Under the pieces are notes generated by a model that ran no database searches, was not told where the DNA came from, and saw only the letters and a list, made by a program, of their open reading frames with translations. Below, in pieces: positions 6,926 through 15,545 of a stretch of DNA of 37,885 nucleotides. Where the stretch lies: positions 1-37,885 of the forward strand of contig VXQT01000034.1 of NCBI GenBank assembly GCA_009838915.1, written 5' to 3'. The position numbers and the translations under genes are program-made. Source of the DNA: Chloroflexota bacterium. Lineage in GTDB: Bacteria; Chloroflexota; Dehalococcoidia; Bin125. Positions within the stretch are counted from its first letter, which is position 1. Each line of letters opens with the position of its first letter.

Positions 6926-8110
6926 ATGGTTGACTTTCACGACAACAACGAAGAAGCCGCCTTTCGCACTGAGGTGAAGTCGTTCATCGAGAACGAGTTC
7001 CAGCCTCGCCGCAACAAGATGCGCGAAGAGGCTCGCTCCGCCCAACCGTTCGACCGACCGCCGACCCAGCGCGAGTGGGAGAAGGAACTGGCCAACCGCG
7101 GTTGGGTCGCTCCCGCCTGGCCCAAGCAGTACGGCGGCGCCGGCCTCTCGGTGATGCAGCAGTTCATCTTCAACGAGGAGATGGCTGAAGCGCGCGCGCC
7201 GAGGCCGGGCGGCATCGCGATCGGCATGGCCGGCCCGACGATCATCACGATCGGCACTGATGAGCAGCAAGAGGAACACCTGCCGCCGATCCTCAGCGGG
7301 GAGGCCATCTGGTGCCAGGGCTACTCCGAGCCCGGCTCCGGTTCCGACCTCGCCTCGCTGCAGACCCGCGCCGTCAAGGACGGCGACGACTTCGTGGTCA
7401 ACGGCCAGAAAATCTGGACCTCGGGCGCACACAAGTCGGACTGGATGATCCTGCTCGCCCGAACCGACCCCGACGCGCCCAAGCACCGGGGCATCACCTA
7501 CTTCGTGCTCGACATGCACTCGCCCGGCGTCTCGACCCGCCCACTGGTCAACATGGCCGGCACGCACGAGTTCAACGAGGTGTTCTTCGAGGATGTCCGA
7601 ATTCCCCAGCGCAACGTGCTCGGCGAGGTCAACCGAGGCTGGTATGGCGCGGTCACCACGCTCGATTTCGAGCGCTCCAGCATCGGCTCCGCCGTCGGCA
7701 TGCAGCAGTCGGTTGAAGACGTCATCCGCTATGCCAAGGACAACCGCGGCACTGGACTCTCCTCAATCGACCGGCGAGAGACCCAGCTCGCGCTCACCGA
7801 TCGCTACATCGAGACCCAGACCGCGCGGATGATCTCATACCGCATCGTCTCGATGCAGAACCAGGGCCTGATCCCCAATCACGAGGCCTCCATGGCCAAG
7901 CTGTTCGCCATGGAACTCAACCAGCGCATTACCGCCACCGCCGTCAAGGTGCTCGGCCTGCACGGCCAGCTCCAGGGCAAGAACGCCCCGCGCCGGGGCC
8001 GCCACGCCTACGGCTTCATCCGCTCGATCGCCAACACGATCGAGGGCGGCACCTCCGAGATCCAGCGGAACATCATCGCCACCCGAGGCCTCGGTCTGCC
8101 TCGCGGGTAG
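6926..8110 (+). CDS. Acyl-CoA dehydrogenase
   Basis: A 394-residue FAD-dependent acyl-CoA dehydrogenase with the usual three-domain layout. The N-terminal helical domain contains WVAPAWPKQYGGAGLS. The middle beta-domain carries CQGYSEPGSGSDLASLQTRA and NGQKIWTSGAHKSDW. The C-terminal helical domain ends with IEGGTSEIQRNIIATRGLGL. The Glu in IEGGTSEIQ sits where the catalytic base of medium-chain-type enzymes is found. GGAG 7 nt before the ATG supports the start. It belongs to the same subfamily as the enzyme at 21121-22329. It probably oxidises an acyl-CoA to the enoyl-CoA; chain specificity is unknown. Confidence 0.93.
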   Translation: MVDFHDNNEEAAFRTEVKSFIENEFQPRRNKMREEARSAQPFDRPPTQREWEKELANRGWVAPAWPKQYGGAGLSVMQQFIFNEEMAEARAPRPGGIAIGMAGPTIITIGTDEQQEEHLPPILSGEAIWCQGYSEPGSGSDLASLQTRAVKDGDDFVVNGQKIWTSGAHKSDWMILLARTDPDAPKHRGITYFVLDMHSPGVSTRPLVNMAGTHEFNEVFFEDVRIPQRNVLGEVNRGWYGAVTTLDFERSSIGSAVGMQQSVEDVIRYAKDNRGTGLSSIDRRETQLALTDRYIETQTARMISYRIVSMQNQGLIPNHEASMAKLFAMELNQRITATAVKVLGLHGQLQGKNAPRRGRHAYGFIRSIANTIEGGTSEIQRNIIATRGLGLPRG

Positions 8111-8157
8111 CACCGGTCTCTCCGATCTCCTCCCGGTTTTCAGGGCGGAGCGGAGGA

Positions 8158-8589
8158 TCACTCACCGAGCAGCAACGTCGCGTGGAGATCTTCCGGACTC
8201 AACGTCTCCCGCGGATTGAACCAACCGCTGAGGCCCTCAACCAGGACCAGCGGGTCACCGCACGCGATGCGCACACTTGCCGACTGCCACTCCGCGTTCA
8301 GATAGATTCCACCGCGCCGTTGACCGGGTTGTCTGCGCTGAAAGATCAGCCCGTCGGGCTCAGTCCGGTCGTGAAGTGTGAGCGGAGACGGACCGACTGC
8401 GGCAGCGAGCGCCGCGGCGATCCGCGCCGTGTGTAGGTCGTCGGCGCCCGAGGCGATGATCCATGTCCGCTGATTGAACGGGACGCCGGCGTCGTCGAGC
8501 ATTTGCGCCGCCTCTCGCGCGAGGGCCTCAGCTCGCCGACGGGTCAGTGTCGAAGCGACGGCGATTGCCGCCTGATCGTCGTGATTCAC
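8158..8589 (-). CDS. Hypothetical protein (143 aa)
   Basis: I do not recognise this family. It is a soluble-looking protein with an Ala-rich helical N-terminus, a predicted strand-rich middle and the C-terminal GDPLVLVEGLSGWFNPRETL. It starts with GTG at 8589, overlapping the upstream gene's TGA in GTGA, so it is almost certainly translated together with that membrane-anchored partner. It is the last gene of a three-gene unit led by the double-esterase lipoprotein. The 47 bp to the convergent acyl-CoA dehydrogenase stop show no clear terminator. Confidence 0.6.
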   Translation of the reverse strand: MNHDDQAAIAVASTLTRRRAEALAREAAQMLDDAGVPFNQRTWIIASGADDLHTARIAAALAAAVGPSPLTLHDRTEPDGLIFQRRQPGQRRGGIYLNAEWQSASVRIACGDPLVLVEGLSGWFNPRETLSPEDLHATLLLGE

Positions 8590-9152
8590 CGCGTCACCTC
8601 CGCAATCCGCATGGCCTGGACAGCCTCCGCGATCCGCGCTGCCAAACCCTCACCGGCGGACAGGCTGACCGCGTTCCCGCAGGACGCCGCCGGTCCGACC
8701 ACAACGACGCGCTCCCAGTCATCGCACAGTCTCCGAATTGGCGCGCCATCAAAGGCGGCCAGGACCGACAGCTCCACGGGCACATGATCGACCACCCGCT
8801 CAACAAGGGACGACAACACGACCGCGTCTTCAACTCCGGGCGCGATCAGCAGCGCCAGCAAGTACGGCTCCACCTGCTCGAGCAGGCCGAGGTCTTGTAC
8901 CGCGCTCCAGATGTGCCGCTGATCATCGGCGAGGATGACGACAACGGCGGCCGACTCGGGCGGTTCGTCGGGCACGACCAGCGCCGCGTCGGGATCGTCG
9001 CTCAGACGCAGGACCGTGTGGTCGACCGCGAGCTGCTGTGAGCCTGCGTCGAACGTCGGCGCCGACGTGCCAAAGGCGAACAGGTAGATCAGAGCACCGA
9101 TGATCGCGACCAACGGCGTCGCAAGACCAACCATGGCCAGTCTGCGCAGCAT
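8586..9152 (-). CDS. Hypothetical membrane-anchored protein (188 aa)
   Basis: One N-terminal transmembrane segment or uncleaved signal (about residues 5-28, LAMVGLATPLVAIIGALIYL) is followed by an alpha/beta-looking extracytoplasmic domain with hydrophobic strands AAVVVILADD, YLLALLIAPG and RVVVVGPAAS. No family is recognised. It begins 6 bp after the stop of the double-esterase lipoprotein and overlaps the next gene by 4 bp. This suggests an envelope function shared with the lipoprotein, but nothing in the sequence names it. Confidence 0.6.
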   Translation of the reverse strand: MLRRLAMVGLATPLVAIIGALIYLFAFGTSAPTFDAGSQQLAVDHTVLRLSDDPDAALVVPDEPPESAAVVVILADDQRHIWSAVQDLGLLEQVEPYLLALLIAPGVEDAVVLSSLVERVVDHVPVELSVLAAFDGAPIRRLCDDWERVVVVGPAASCGNAVSLSAGEGLAARIAEAVQAMRIAEVTR

Positions 9153-9158
9153 CGCGAC

Positions 9159-11090
9159 TCAGTTCGTCCGCGAACCATTGAAGAGCCAACCCAACAGGTG
9201 ATCGGGCCAATCACTGTTGAAGAAGGGATAGTGGTCGGCGCCTGCGATTGACCAGAGTTCGACCGTGTTCCCATCTGCGCATCCGTCACGGTGGCGCCGC
9301 ACTTCGGTCTCTACGCCTTCGAGCACGTCATCAAGGTCGATTGCCGGCAACACTGACGTGTGTTCGAGGTCGCAGCCGGCTCGCTCTGCCCACCGTTCAG
9401 TCACCTCAACTGCCCCGGGATATCCGCCCTCGTACTCCAGCGTGCCCGCGTAGGGAATGTCGAGGTCGGCCGTGCCGTGGATCTGCAGCACCGAGACCGG
9501 CGGCGCATCAGCGCAGCGATCGGGGTCGCCGAATGATGAGCCGGCCAGGCTCACGATCGAGACCAGGCCCTTCAACCCGTCGCATGCCAGCCGATAGGCC
9601 ATGAATCCGCCGTTGGAGTAGCCGACTACGTGGACGCCCGAGATGTCCACGATCTCGCTCGCTTCCGTAACCAGCGCGCTCAACCAGCCGGCGTCGTCCA
9701 CATCGCTGCCATCGAAGTTGCAGCAGGCGTCGGTCGCGTTCCAGAAGGCGTTGCCGCGCGAGTCGGTCGTGCCCTGCGGCGTGATCAATGCGAAGCGATA
9801 CTCAAGAATCCGCTCAGAGAGTCCGAAGTACCAATCGTGGGCCGCTGCCTCACCCGAGTAGCCGTGCAGCGACAGCACCAACGAGATCGCGTCACCTTCG
9901 GTCTCTGGCGGGTACTGCAGACGCGCGGTGCGCTCGCCGCCAATCACGCGCTCCTGGACCTCCAGCGCCGACTGCGTCGCTGCCGCGTACCGATCTTCAA
10001 TCCAGTGGAGGATCCCGGGCGTGAAGTCTGTGTCCCAGACCAGCGGTATGTGACCGCCGCCCTCGATCGTCCACAGCTCCATCACCGTTCGATTCACGCA
10101 GCCCTGCTCGTAGCGCTCGATCGTGGTCTCATCGCCCTCCACGGCCATGTCGGTGTCCAGCGGTTCAAGCTCCACGACTGCCGACGGATCGCACCCGGCC
10201 CGTTCGGCCCAGCGCGTCACCGATGCCCACGCGCCCGGCACGGGCTGCCGATCCGGATCCGGGTGCGTCGGTAGTCGCCCGCCCTCGTACAGGACGATTT
10301 CGTCGTTGGTCCCATGGATTTGCAGGACCGAGAGCGGTGTCGGCACGCGGCAGTCATCAGGGTTGGAGAATGCCCCGCCGGCCAGGCTGACGATCGCCGT
10401 CAGACCGGGCACGTCCTCGCAGGCCAGCCGGTACGACATGAACCCCCCGTTGGAGTGTCCCACGGCAATCACCTGGTCGAACACGGCTATCTCGCGCGCC
10501 TCTGCGATCAGCGACGTGAGATAGCCGACATCGTCGATCTCGACGTCGAAGATGTCGCAGCACTCGTCCGTGCCGTTCCAGTGCCGTGCGCCAAACTGGT
10601 CGACTGTTCCTTCGGGATAGAGCACGCCGAACCCGCGCTCGTCAATCCAGCGCGACAGCTGGAAGTACTCGTCCACCTGTCGCGCGAAGCTGCCGTAGCC
10701 GTGCAGCAGCACGATCAACGGCCTCGGAGCTGCCAGGTCTGCTTCGGCCGGAACGACCAGCGACGCCGGCCGCCCGCCGCCGAGTACGAACTTGTTCTGC
10801 GGCAGATCGTTCTCCTCGGGAGTCTCCTCTTCCGCTTGCAGGGACTCCTGCTGGGACGAATCCTGCTGCTGCGCCGGCGTTTCTTCCTGGGCCGCGGCGG
10901 ACGCTTCTTCGTCCTGATCCGGCTCCACGGCAACCGCCTCATGCACTTCTGCCTGCTCCTGCTGCGCGACTGAAGGTTGAGGGTCGGCCTCCTGCGTCTG
11001 AGGAAGCGGCTGCTGCGAGTCGCCGCTGCAGGCGAGCGCCAGCGCGCCAAGCACTGATACCACGACGGCGAACAACAAGAGTCGGCGCAT
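9159..11090 (-). CDS. Lipoprotein with two tandem PHB-depolymerase/feruloyl-esterase-like domains
   Basis: The 643-residue protein starts with a lipoprotein signal ending LALA-C21. It then has a Gln/Glu-rich stalk (residues 22-97) and two homologous alpha/beta-hydrolase domains of the LpqC/polyhydroxybutyrate depolymerase-like esterase type. Domain 1 (~100-370) has LLHGYGS, nucleophile Ser213 in GHSNGG, Asp263 in HGTND and His347 in GGGHIPL. Domain 2 (~385-640) has LHGYSG, Ser492 in GYSNGG, Asp542 in HGTAD and His620 in GADHYPF. Both triads look intact, and conserved Cys pairs (DECCD, DACCN) suggest disulfides. It is probably a surface hydrolase of polyesters, phenolic or carbohydrate esters. 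It leads a three-gene unit with two unknown proteins. Confidence 0.85.
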   Translation of the reverse strand: MRRLLLFAVVVSVLGALALACSGDSQQPLPQTQEADPQPSVAQQEQAEVHEAVAVEPDQDEEASAAAQEETPAQQQDSSQQESLQAEEETPEENDLPQNKFVLGGGRPASLVVPAEADLAAPRPLIVLLHGYGSFARQVDEYFQLSRWIDERGFGVLYPEGTVDQFGARHWNGTDECCDIFDVEIDDVGYLTSLIAEAREIAVFDQVIAVGHSNGGFMSYRLACEDVPGLTAIVSLAGGAFSNPDDCRVPTPLSVLQIHGTNDEIVLYEGGRLPTHPDPDRQPVPGAWASVTRWAERAGCDPSAVVELEPLDTDMAVEGDETTIERYEQGCVNRTVMELWTIEGGGHIPLVWDTDFTPGILHWIEDRYAAATQSALEVQERVIGGERTARLQYPPETEGDAISLVLSLHGYSGEAAAHDWYFGLSERILEYRFALITPQGTTDSRGNAFWNATDACCNFDGSDVDDAGWLSALVTEASEIVDISGVHVVGYSNGGFMAYRLACDGLKGLVSIVSLAGSSFGDPDRCADAPPVSVLQIHGTADLDIPYAGTLEYEGGYPGAVEVTERWAERAGCDLEHTSVLPAIDLDDVLEGVETEVRRHRDGCADGNTVELWSIAGADHYPFFNSDWPDHLLGWLFNGSRTN

Positions 11091-11097
11091 GGCTGCC

Positions 11098-11103
11098 AGC
11101 CTA
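11098..11103 (-). promoter_or_regulatory. -10-like box for leaderless lipoprotein mRNA
   Basis: The minus strand reads TAGGCT, seven bases, then the ATG at 11090. No Shine-Dalgarno sequence is present. The spacing matches the leaderless pattern seen at 97, 1152 and 6870. Confidence 0.4.
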
Positions 11104-11134
11104 TCGCGAGAGCCGATCGCGGCATGTCCCGACT

Positions 11135-11142
11135 GTTAGCCT
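11135..11142 (+). promoter_or_regulatory. Extended -10-like box upstream of tandem zinc dehydrogenases
   Basis: TGTTAGCCT (TG-n-TAnnnT, running from 11134/11135 to 11142) lies 47 nt before the ATG at 11190, which has its own GGAG ribosome site at 11179-11182. The nearly identical TGTTAGCGT precedes the gene at 14381 by 45 nt. No -35 is evident, as is common for extended -10 promoters. Confidence 0.35.
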
Positions 11143-11189
11143 TGCCGCGAATCCGACCCTTACCTGTGGCAGCCGATTGGAGCCGACCG

Positions 11190-12230
11190 ATGCGACGCGC
11201 CGCCTGGAATGCCGACCGCACCCTGAGCGTCCACGACGATCCCTATCGCGCGCCCGCCGAGGGCGAAGTGCGAGTACAGGTAGTCAACGCCGGCATCTGC
11301 GGCTCCGACCTGCACTGGTACCGCGGCGACTTCCAGCCCGAAGCGCTCCGAACGCCCGGACACGAGATCGGCGGCATCGTCGCCGCGGTCGGGCCCGGCG
11401 TCGAGCACGTCAAGGAAGGCGACGTCGTCGGCGTTGAGCCGCTCTTGCGTTGCGGCGAGTGCGGGCACTGCATCTCGGGCCACTACAACCAGTGCCAGGT
11501 CGCAGGCGGGCTAATCGGCATCGCCGTGGACGGCGGCATGGCCCAGGATGTGTTCGCCCCTGGCGTCGCTGTGTTCAAGGCGCCGCCCGGCATTGACGGT
11601 GAAGTCGCCGCTCTCGCCGAGCCACTCGCCTGCGGGGTCCACGGCTACAACATGGCCACGCTGGGACAGGGTGAGACTGTCCTCGTGATCGGGGCGGGGA
11701 CGATCGGCCTCACCGCTCAGCTCGCCGCCCAGGCCGCCGGGGCCGACGTGATCGTCTTGGCAAGGCACTCGCACCAGCAGCAGGCCGCACGCAACCTCGG
11801 CGCCGCTGAAGTGATCGGCGAGGACGAAGCCGGCCAACAGCGGCTCAAAGAACTGACCGACGACGACGCCATCGACGTCGTCGCGGAGTGCGTCGGCGGC
11901 CATGCCGACACGATCCGCCAATCCGTCGACGTCGTCCGCCGACTGGGTCGCGTGATCGTGCTCGGCGTCTTCGCCATCGACAACGCAGGTCTCAACCCGC
12001 TCACGCTACTGGGCAAGGAGATCACGATCGTCGGCGCCGTCACCTACGGTAAGCTCGGCGGTCGCCCCGCTGACTACCAGCAGGCCCTCGATGTCCTCAC
12101 CGGCTGCAGCGAACAGGCACGCTCCTTGATTACGCACCGTTACGGCCTCGACAACGTGAACGACGCCTTCGACACCGCACTGGACAAGTCCTCGAAGTCG
12201 ATCAAGGTCCACATCACGCCGAACGCGTAG
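11190..12230 (+). CDS. Zinc-dependent alcohol/polyol dehydrogenase (MDR superfamily)
   Basis: The 346-residue medium-chain dehydrogenase has catalytic zinc ligands Cys37 (GICGSD), His58 and Glu59 (PGHE), and the later Glu in LAEPLAC. It has a complete structural zinc lobe (Cys88, 91, 94, 102) and the Rossmann motif VLVIGAGTIGLTAQ. The family includes threonine and sorbitol dehydrogenases. The start at 11190 is set by alignment with the downstream paralogue, equal length, and GGAG 7 nt upstream; an earlier ATG at 11124 would add 22 unrelated residues. It is followed 22 bp later by its paralogue. The substrate is unknown. Confidence 0.9.
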   Translation: MRRAAWNADRTLSVHDDPYRAPAEGEVRVQVVNAGICGSDLHWYRGDFQPEALRTPGHEIGGIVAAVGPGVEHVKEGDVVGVEPLLRCGECGHCISGHYNQCQVAGGLIGIAVDGGMAQDVFAPGVAVFKAPPGIDGEVAALAEPLACGVHGYNMATLGQGETVLVIGAGTIGLTAQLAAQAAGADVIVLARHSHQQQAARNLGAAEVIGEDEAGQQRLKELTDDDAIDVVAECVGGHADTIRQSVDVVRRLGRVIVLGVFAIDNAGLNPLTLLGKEITIVGAVTYGKLGGRPADYQQALDVLTGCSEQARSLITHRYGLDNVNDAFDTALDKSSKSIKVHITPNA

Positions 12231-12252
12231 TACGCAAGAGACGGAGCCGACC

Positions 12253-13293
12253 ATGCGTCGCGCAGCCTGGAATGCGGACGCCACCCTGAGCCTGATCGAA
12301 GATCCCGATCTGACGCCCGCGGCGGGCGAAGTCGTTGTTCGGGTGATGAGCGAAGGCATCTGCGGCACGGATCTGCACTCCTACCGCGGTCATCTGCCGC
12401 CAGAGGCCGGGCGAACTCCGGGACACGAGATGGGCGGAGTCGTCAGCGCTGTCGGGCCTGGCGTCGCTCATGTCCAAGAAGGCGACACAGTCGGAGTGGA
12501 GCCGCTGCTGCGTTGCGGCGGGTGCCGACTCTGCACAGCCGGACACTACAACCAGTGCCAGATAGCCGGCGGGTTGATCGGTCTCCACGTTGACGGCGGC
12601 ATGGCGCAGGAGGTGCTCGCGCCGGCACCGGCGGTCTTCAAGTCACCACCGGGCGTCGACGCGGAAATCACCGCCCTCGCCGAACCGCTGGCCTGCGCCG
12701 TCCACGGTTTCAACCAGATCACAGTCGGCCAGGATGAAACCGTGCTCATCATCGGCGCCGGCACAATCGGCCTGACCGCGCAGCTCGCAGCCCAGGCCGC
12801 CGGCGCCGCCACAATCGTGCTCGCACGCCATCCACATCAGCAAGAGGCGGCGCGGCGACTGGGGGCCGCCGAAGTCCTGGGTGAGGAAGAAGCAAGCCAG
12901 CAACGGCTGGCTGATCTAGCCGTCCAGGACTCCATCGATCTGGTTGCGGAATGCGTCGGTGGTCATGCCAACACGATCGGGCAGTCGATCGACGTCGTGC
13001 GGCGCTTGGGCCGCGTCCTCGTCCTGGGTCTGTTCGCCATCGAGAGCGTGCCAATCAACCCGGTCAACCTCATGCTGCACGAGGTCACGGTTGTCGGATC
13101 GGTCACCTACGGAGCGCCCGGCGGGCGGCCCGCCGACTACCAACAAGCTCTCGATGTTCTGGCCAGCTATCAGGCAGAAGCGCGTTCGCTGATCACCCAC
13201 CGATTCGCGCTCGACGATGTCAATGCCGCATTCGAGACGGCGCAAGACAAGGGCTCAAAGTCGATCAAGGTTCAGCTCACGCCGAACAACTGA
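12253..13293 (+). CDS. Zinc-dependent alcohol/polyol dehydrogenase, tandem paralogue
   Basis: The same length (346 residues) and motif set as the preceding gene: GICGTD, PGHEMGG, a four-Cys structural zinc lobe CGGCRLCTAGHYNQC, LAEPLAC and VLIIGAGTIGLTAQ. It aligns end to end with its neighbour, including the C-terminal KSIKV segment, so the pair arose by tandem duplication. Differences cluster in the substrate-side segments, for example LHSYRGHLPPE versus LHWYRGDFQPE. GGAG lies 6 nt before the ATG. The stop is 6 bp from the convergent cyclase-family gene. Confidence 0.9.
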   Translation: MRRAAWNADATLSLIEDPDLTPAAGEVVVRVMSEGICGTDLHSYRGHLPPEAGRTPGHEMGGVVSAVGPGVAHVQEGDTVGVEPLLRCGGCRLCTAGHYNQCQIAGGLIGLHVDGGMAQEVLAPAPAVFKSPPGVDAEITALAEPLACAVHGFNQITVGQDETVLIIGAGTIGLTAQLAAQAAGAATIVLARHPHQQEAARRLGAAEVLGEEEASQQRLADLAVQDSIDLVAECVGGHANTIGQSIDVVRRLGRVLVLGLFAIESVPINPVNLMLHEVTVVGSVTYGAPGGRPADYQQALDVLASYQAEARSLITHRFALDDVNAAFETAQDKGSKSIKVQLTPNN

Positions 13294-13299
13294 CCGAGA

Positions 13300-14250
13300 C
13301 TAGAAGATCGCCAACGGATTTGCCGGACTGCCTGTCCCGCCGATGATCCGCAGCGGACTGAGCACGAACTGAAACTCGTGCCGACCGAATCGACTCGCCG
13401 CCTCGGCGACATCCTCGAGCTGCATGTTGTCCATAAGCCACAGCCCCATGTGGACGATCCCGACGGCGTGAATCGGGATTCGCAGCGTCTCGTAGCCCGA
13501 AGGATTGACATCGGTCGCTGTGTCCGCGCCGATCACTGCGACGCCGCGCTCATGCAGCCAGGGCAAGCAGGCCACGTGCCAGCCCGGAAAGCCGGTCTCC
13601 AGCAGCGGCTCGCGACCAACCTCCCGCTTGCGCTTGCCGTAACCGGTGCGCAGCAGCACCGCGTCGCCCTCACGGACATGAACGCCCTGGCGAGCTTCCG
13701 CCGCTTCGAGGTCTTCGGGGAAGACCCCCTCGCCCGGCTCCATCCAGTCGACGCCCTTGACCGCCGCGACATCGAGCAACACGCCGCGAGTCACGATGCC
13801 GTCGCGCAGCTCCGTAATCGGCAGGTGCGTGGCGCCGGCCGTCGCATTGACCAGCCGCGCTGGGTTGCCGTTGTACATCTTGCCGTCCCAGAAGATGTGG
13901 CAGAGGCCATCCAGATGCGTGATCGCGTAGCCGTGGTAAACGAGGCCGAAGAACTCCATCGCGCCGCCCATTCGCGACACACCCGCCTCGGCGATCGCCG
14001 CCGCCGACTCGCCGGTCGCGACCATGTAGCGCTGCGGCGTGCCCATCGCGTGGTCGGGCTCGTGCACGTTTTCGATGTCCCAGGCGCAGGACACCGACAC
14101 TCCCTCCGAGACCAACGCCGCGGCCGCCCTGCGGACCTCGGGCGTCACATGGTTCAGCGTCCCCAACTGATCGTCGTCGCCCCAGCGTCCCCAGTTGGAC
14201 AGCGAGTCCATCATCGCCATCACCTCAGCTTCAGTCGGAATGTTTGGCAT
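13300..14250 (-). CDS. Cyclase-family (kynurenine formamidase-like) metal-dependent hydrolase
   Basis: The 316-residue protein belongs to the cyclase family that includes bacterial kynurenine formamidase. The metal-binding signature appears as THLDGLCHIFWDGKMYNG (Thr111, His112, Asp114, His118), and a later strand VREGDAVLLRTGYGK is typical. Family members hydrolyse amides or lactone-like bonds. The longer N-terminal region, WGRWGDDDQLGTLNHVTPE, is characteristic of the environmental subgroup whose substrates are unknown. GAGAGGA lies upstream of the ATG. It is transcribed divergently from the beta-lactamase-like pair, sharing a 130-bp region with an inverted repeat at 14273-14300. Confidence 0.85.
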   Translation of the reverse strand: MPNIPTEAEVMAMMDSLSNWGRWGDDDQLGTLNHVTPEVRRAAAALVSEGVSVSCAWDIENVHEPDHAMGTPQRYMVATGESAAAIAEAGVSRMGGAMEFFGLVYHGYAITHLDGLCHIFWDGKMYNGNPARLVNATAGATHLPITELRDGIVTRGVLLDVAAVKGVDWMEPGEGVFPEDLEAAEARQGVHVREGDAVLLRTGYGKRKREVGREPLLETGFPGWHVACLPWLHERGVAVIGADTATDVNPSGYETLRIPIHAVGIVHMGLWLMDNMQLEDVAEAASRFGRHEFQFVLSPLRIIGGTGSPANPLAIF

Positions 14251-14272
14251 CGGAGGGTCCTCTCTAGGTCAT

Positions 14273-14300
14273 CCTGTCAGGCCGGATTGACGCCGACAGG
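14273..14300. promoter_or_regulatory. Inverted repeat in divergent promoter region
   Basis: CCTGTC-A-GGC, nine-base spacer, GCC-GACAGG: a nine-bp dyad with one unpaired A, between the divergent cyclase-family gene and the hydrolase pair. The remaining gap holds an extended -10-like TGTTAGCGT at 14327-14335. The dyad is placed like an operator, but no regulator gene is nearby. Confidence 0.35.
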
Positions 14301-14326
14301 CTACTCGCTGAGTCCGGCGCTCGACC

Positions 14327-14335
14327 TGTTAGCGT
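14327..14335 (+). promoter_or_regulatory. Extended -10-like box upstream of beta-lactamase-like pair
   Basis: TGTTAGCGT lies 45 nt before the ATG at 14381, which has AAGGA upstream. It is nearly identical to the box at 11134-11142. No clear -35 is seen at the normal distance. Confidence 0.3.
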
Positions 14336-14380
14336 TGCCTGCGAACGACAACGTCAGCAGCTCCCGGCAAGGAACCACCA

Positions 14381-15541
14381 ATGACCGACGCCCCGATTCA
14401 TGGTTGGAACGATCCCAGGTTTGACGCGGTCCGCGACGCGTTCGCGGCCAACTTCGCCGAGCACGGCGAGGTCGGCGCAGCCGTCTCGATCTACCACCAC
14501 GGCGAGCCCGTCGTCGACCTCTGGGGCGGCTGGTATGACACCGACCGCGAGCGCGAGTGGGACCGCAACACACTGGTCAACGTGTTCTCGACGACCAAGG
14601 GTTTGGCCGCCTTCTGCGCGCACCGATTGGCGGAAGAGGGCCGCCTCGACTTCGACGCGCCGGTCTCGCAGTACTGGCCTGAGTTTGGCCAGGCGGGCAA
14701 GGGCGAGTTGCCGGTCCGCTGGCTGATGTCACACCGCGCCGGTATGGCCGCCGTCCGTCGTCCACTGGTCATGGAAGACCTCTACAACTGGGACACCATG
14801 TGCGAAGCCCTGGCCGAGCAGGAACCGTGGTGGACACCGGGTGAGCAGCACGGTTACCACGCCCTGACCTACGGCTGGCTTGTGGGAGAAGTCGTGCGTC
14901 GGATCGACGGACGCTCGATCGGTCTCTATTGGTGGGACGAGTTCGCTGCGCCGCTCGGCCTCGACGCGCACATCGGCACCGGTCCCGAGTTCGACGGCCG
15001 CATCTCGACGCTGATCAACGCGCCGGCGGACCCGAACGCACCGAGTCTGGTTGATCTGCTGGGCGAGGACAGCGTCGGCGCGGCGGCATTCTCGAATCCC
15101 CCGATCGGAGGTCCTGATGAGGACAACATCACCTCCAGCAGAGGCTGGCGCGGCGCCGAGATCCCCGCTGCCAACGGCCACGCCACGGCGCGTTCGCTGG
15201 CACGGCTCTACGGAGGAGCCGCCAACGGGGGCCAGATCGACGGCATTCACATCATCGACCCCGACACGCTCGACACCGCGATCATCGAGCAGTCCAACGG
15301 CCCCGACACCTGCTTGATGATCCCGACCCGCTTCGGACTCGGCTTCATGCTCACCGGCGAGTTCCTCCCGCTGGGACCCAACCCGCGCGCCTTCGGACAC
15401 CCCGGCGCGGGCGGCTCGCTTGGCTACGGCGACCTCGATGCCAACATCGGCTTCGGCTACACGATGAACCAGATGCAAAACAATCTCAGCGGAGACCCCC
15501 GAGTCCAGGGCCTGCTCAACGCCGTCTACGCCTCGCTGTAG
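14381..15541 (+). CDS. Serine hydrolase of the class C beta-lactamase/EstB family
   Basis: The 386-residue protein has a serine beta-lactamase fold: the S-x-x-K nucleophile motif STTK (Ser70, Lys73), the Y-x-x motif in LTYGWLVGE (Tyr164), and the C-terminal HPGAGGSLGYGD replacing KTG. Together with the absence of a signal peptide this points to a cytoplasmic EstB-like esterase, lactonase or amidase rather than a true beta-lactamase. It starts after an AAGGA site and leads a tandem pair. The intergenic region to its paralogue carries palindromic repeat copy B. Confidence 0.88.
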   Translation: MTDAPIHGWNDPRFDAVRDAFAANFAEHGEVGAAVSIYHHGEPVVDLWGGWYDTDREREWDRNTLVNVFSTTKGLAAFCAHRLAEEGRLDFDAPVSQYWPEFGQAGKGELPVRWLMSHRAGMAAVRRPLVMEDLYNWDTMCEALAEQEPWWTPGEQHGYHALTYGWLVGEVVRRIDGRSIGLYWWDEFAAPLGLDAHIGTGPEFDGRISTLINAPADPNAPSLVDLLGEDSVGAAAFSNPPIGGPDEDNITSSRGWRGAEIPAANGHATARSLARLYGGAANGGQIDGIHIIDPDTLDTAIIEQSNGPDTCLMIPTRFGLGFMLTGEFLPLGPNPRAFGHPGAGGSLGYGDLDANIGFGYTMNQMQNNLSGDPRVQGLLNAVYASL

Positions 15542-15545
15542 TTTC

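Noticed and set aside
8111-8157. Possible bidirectional terminator between convergent genes
   Set aside because: GATCTCC and GGAGGATC pair only with mismatches and no T-run follows either side.
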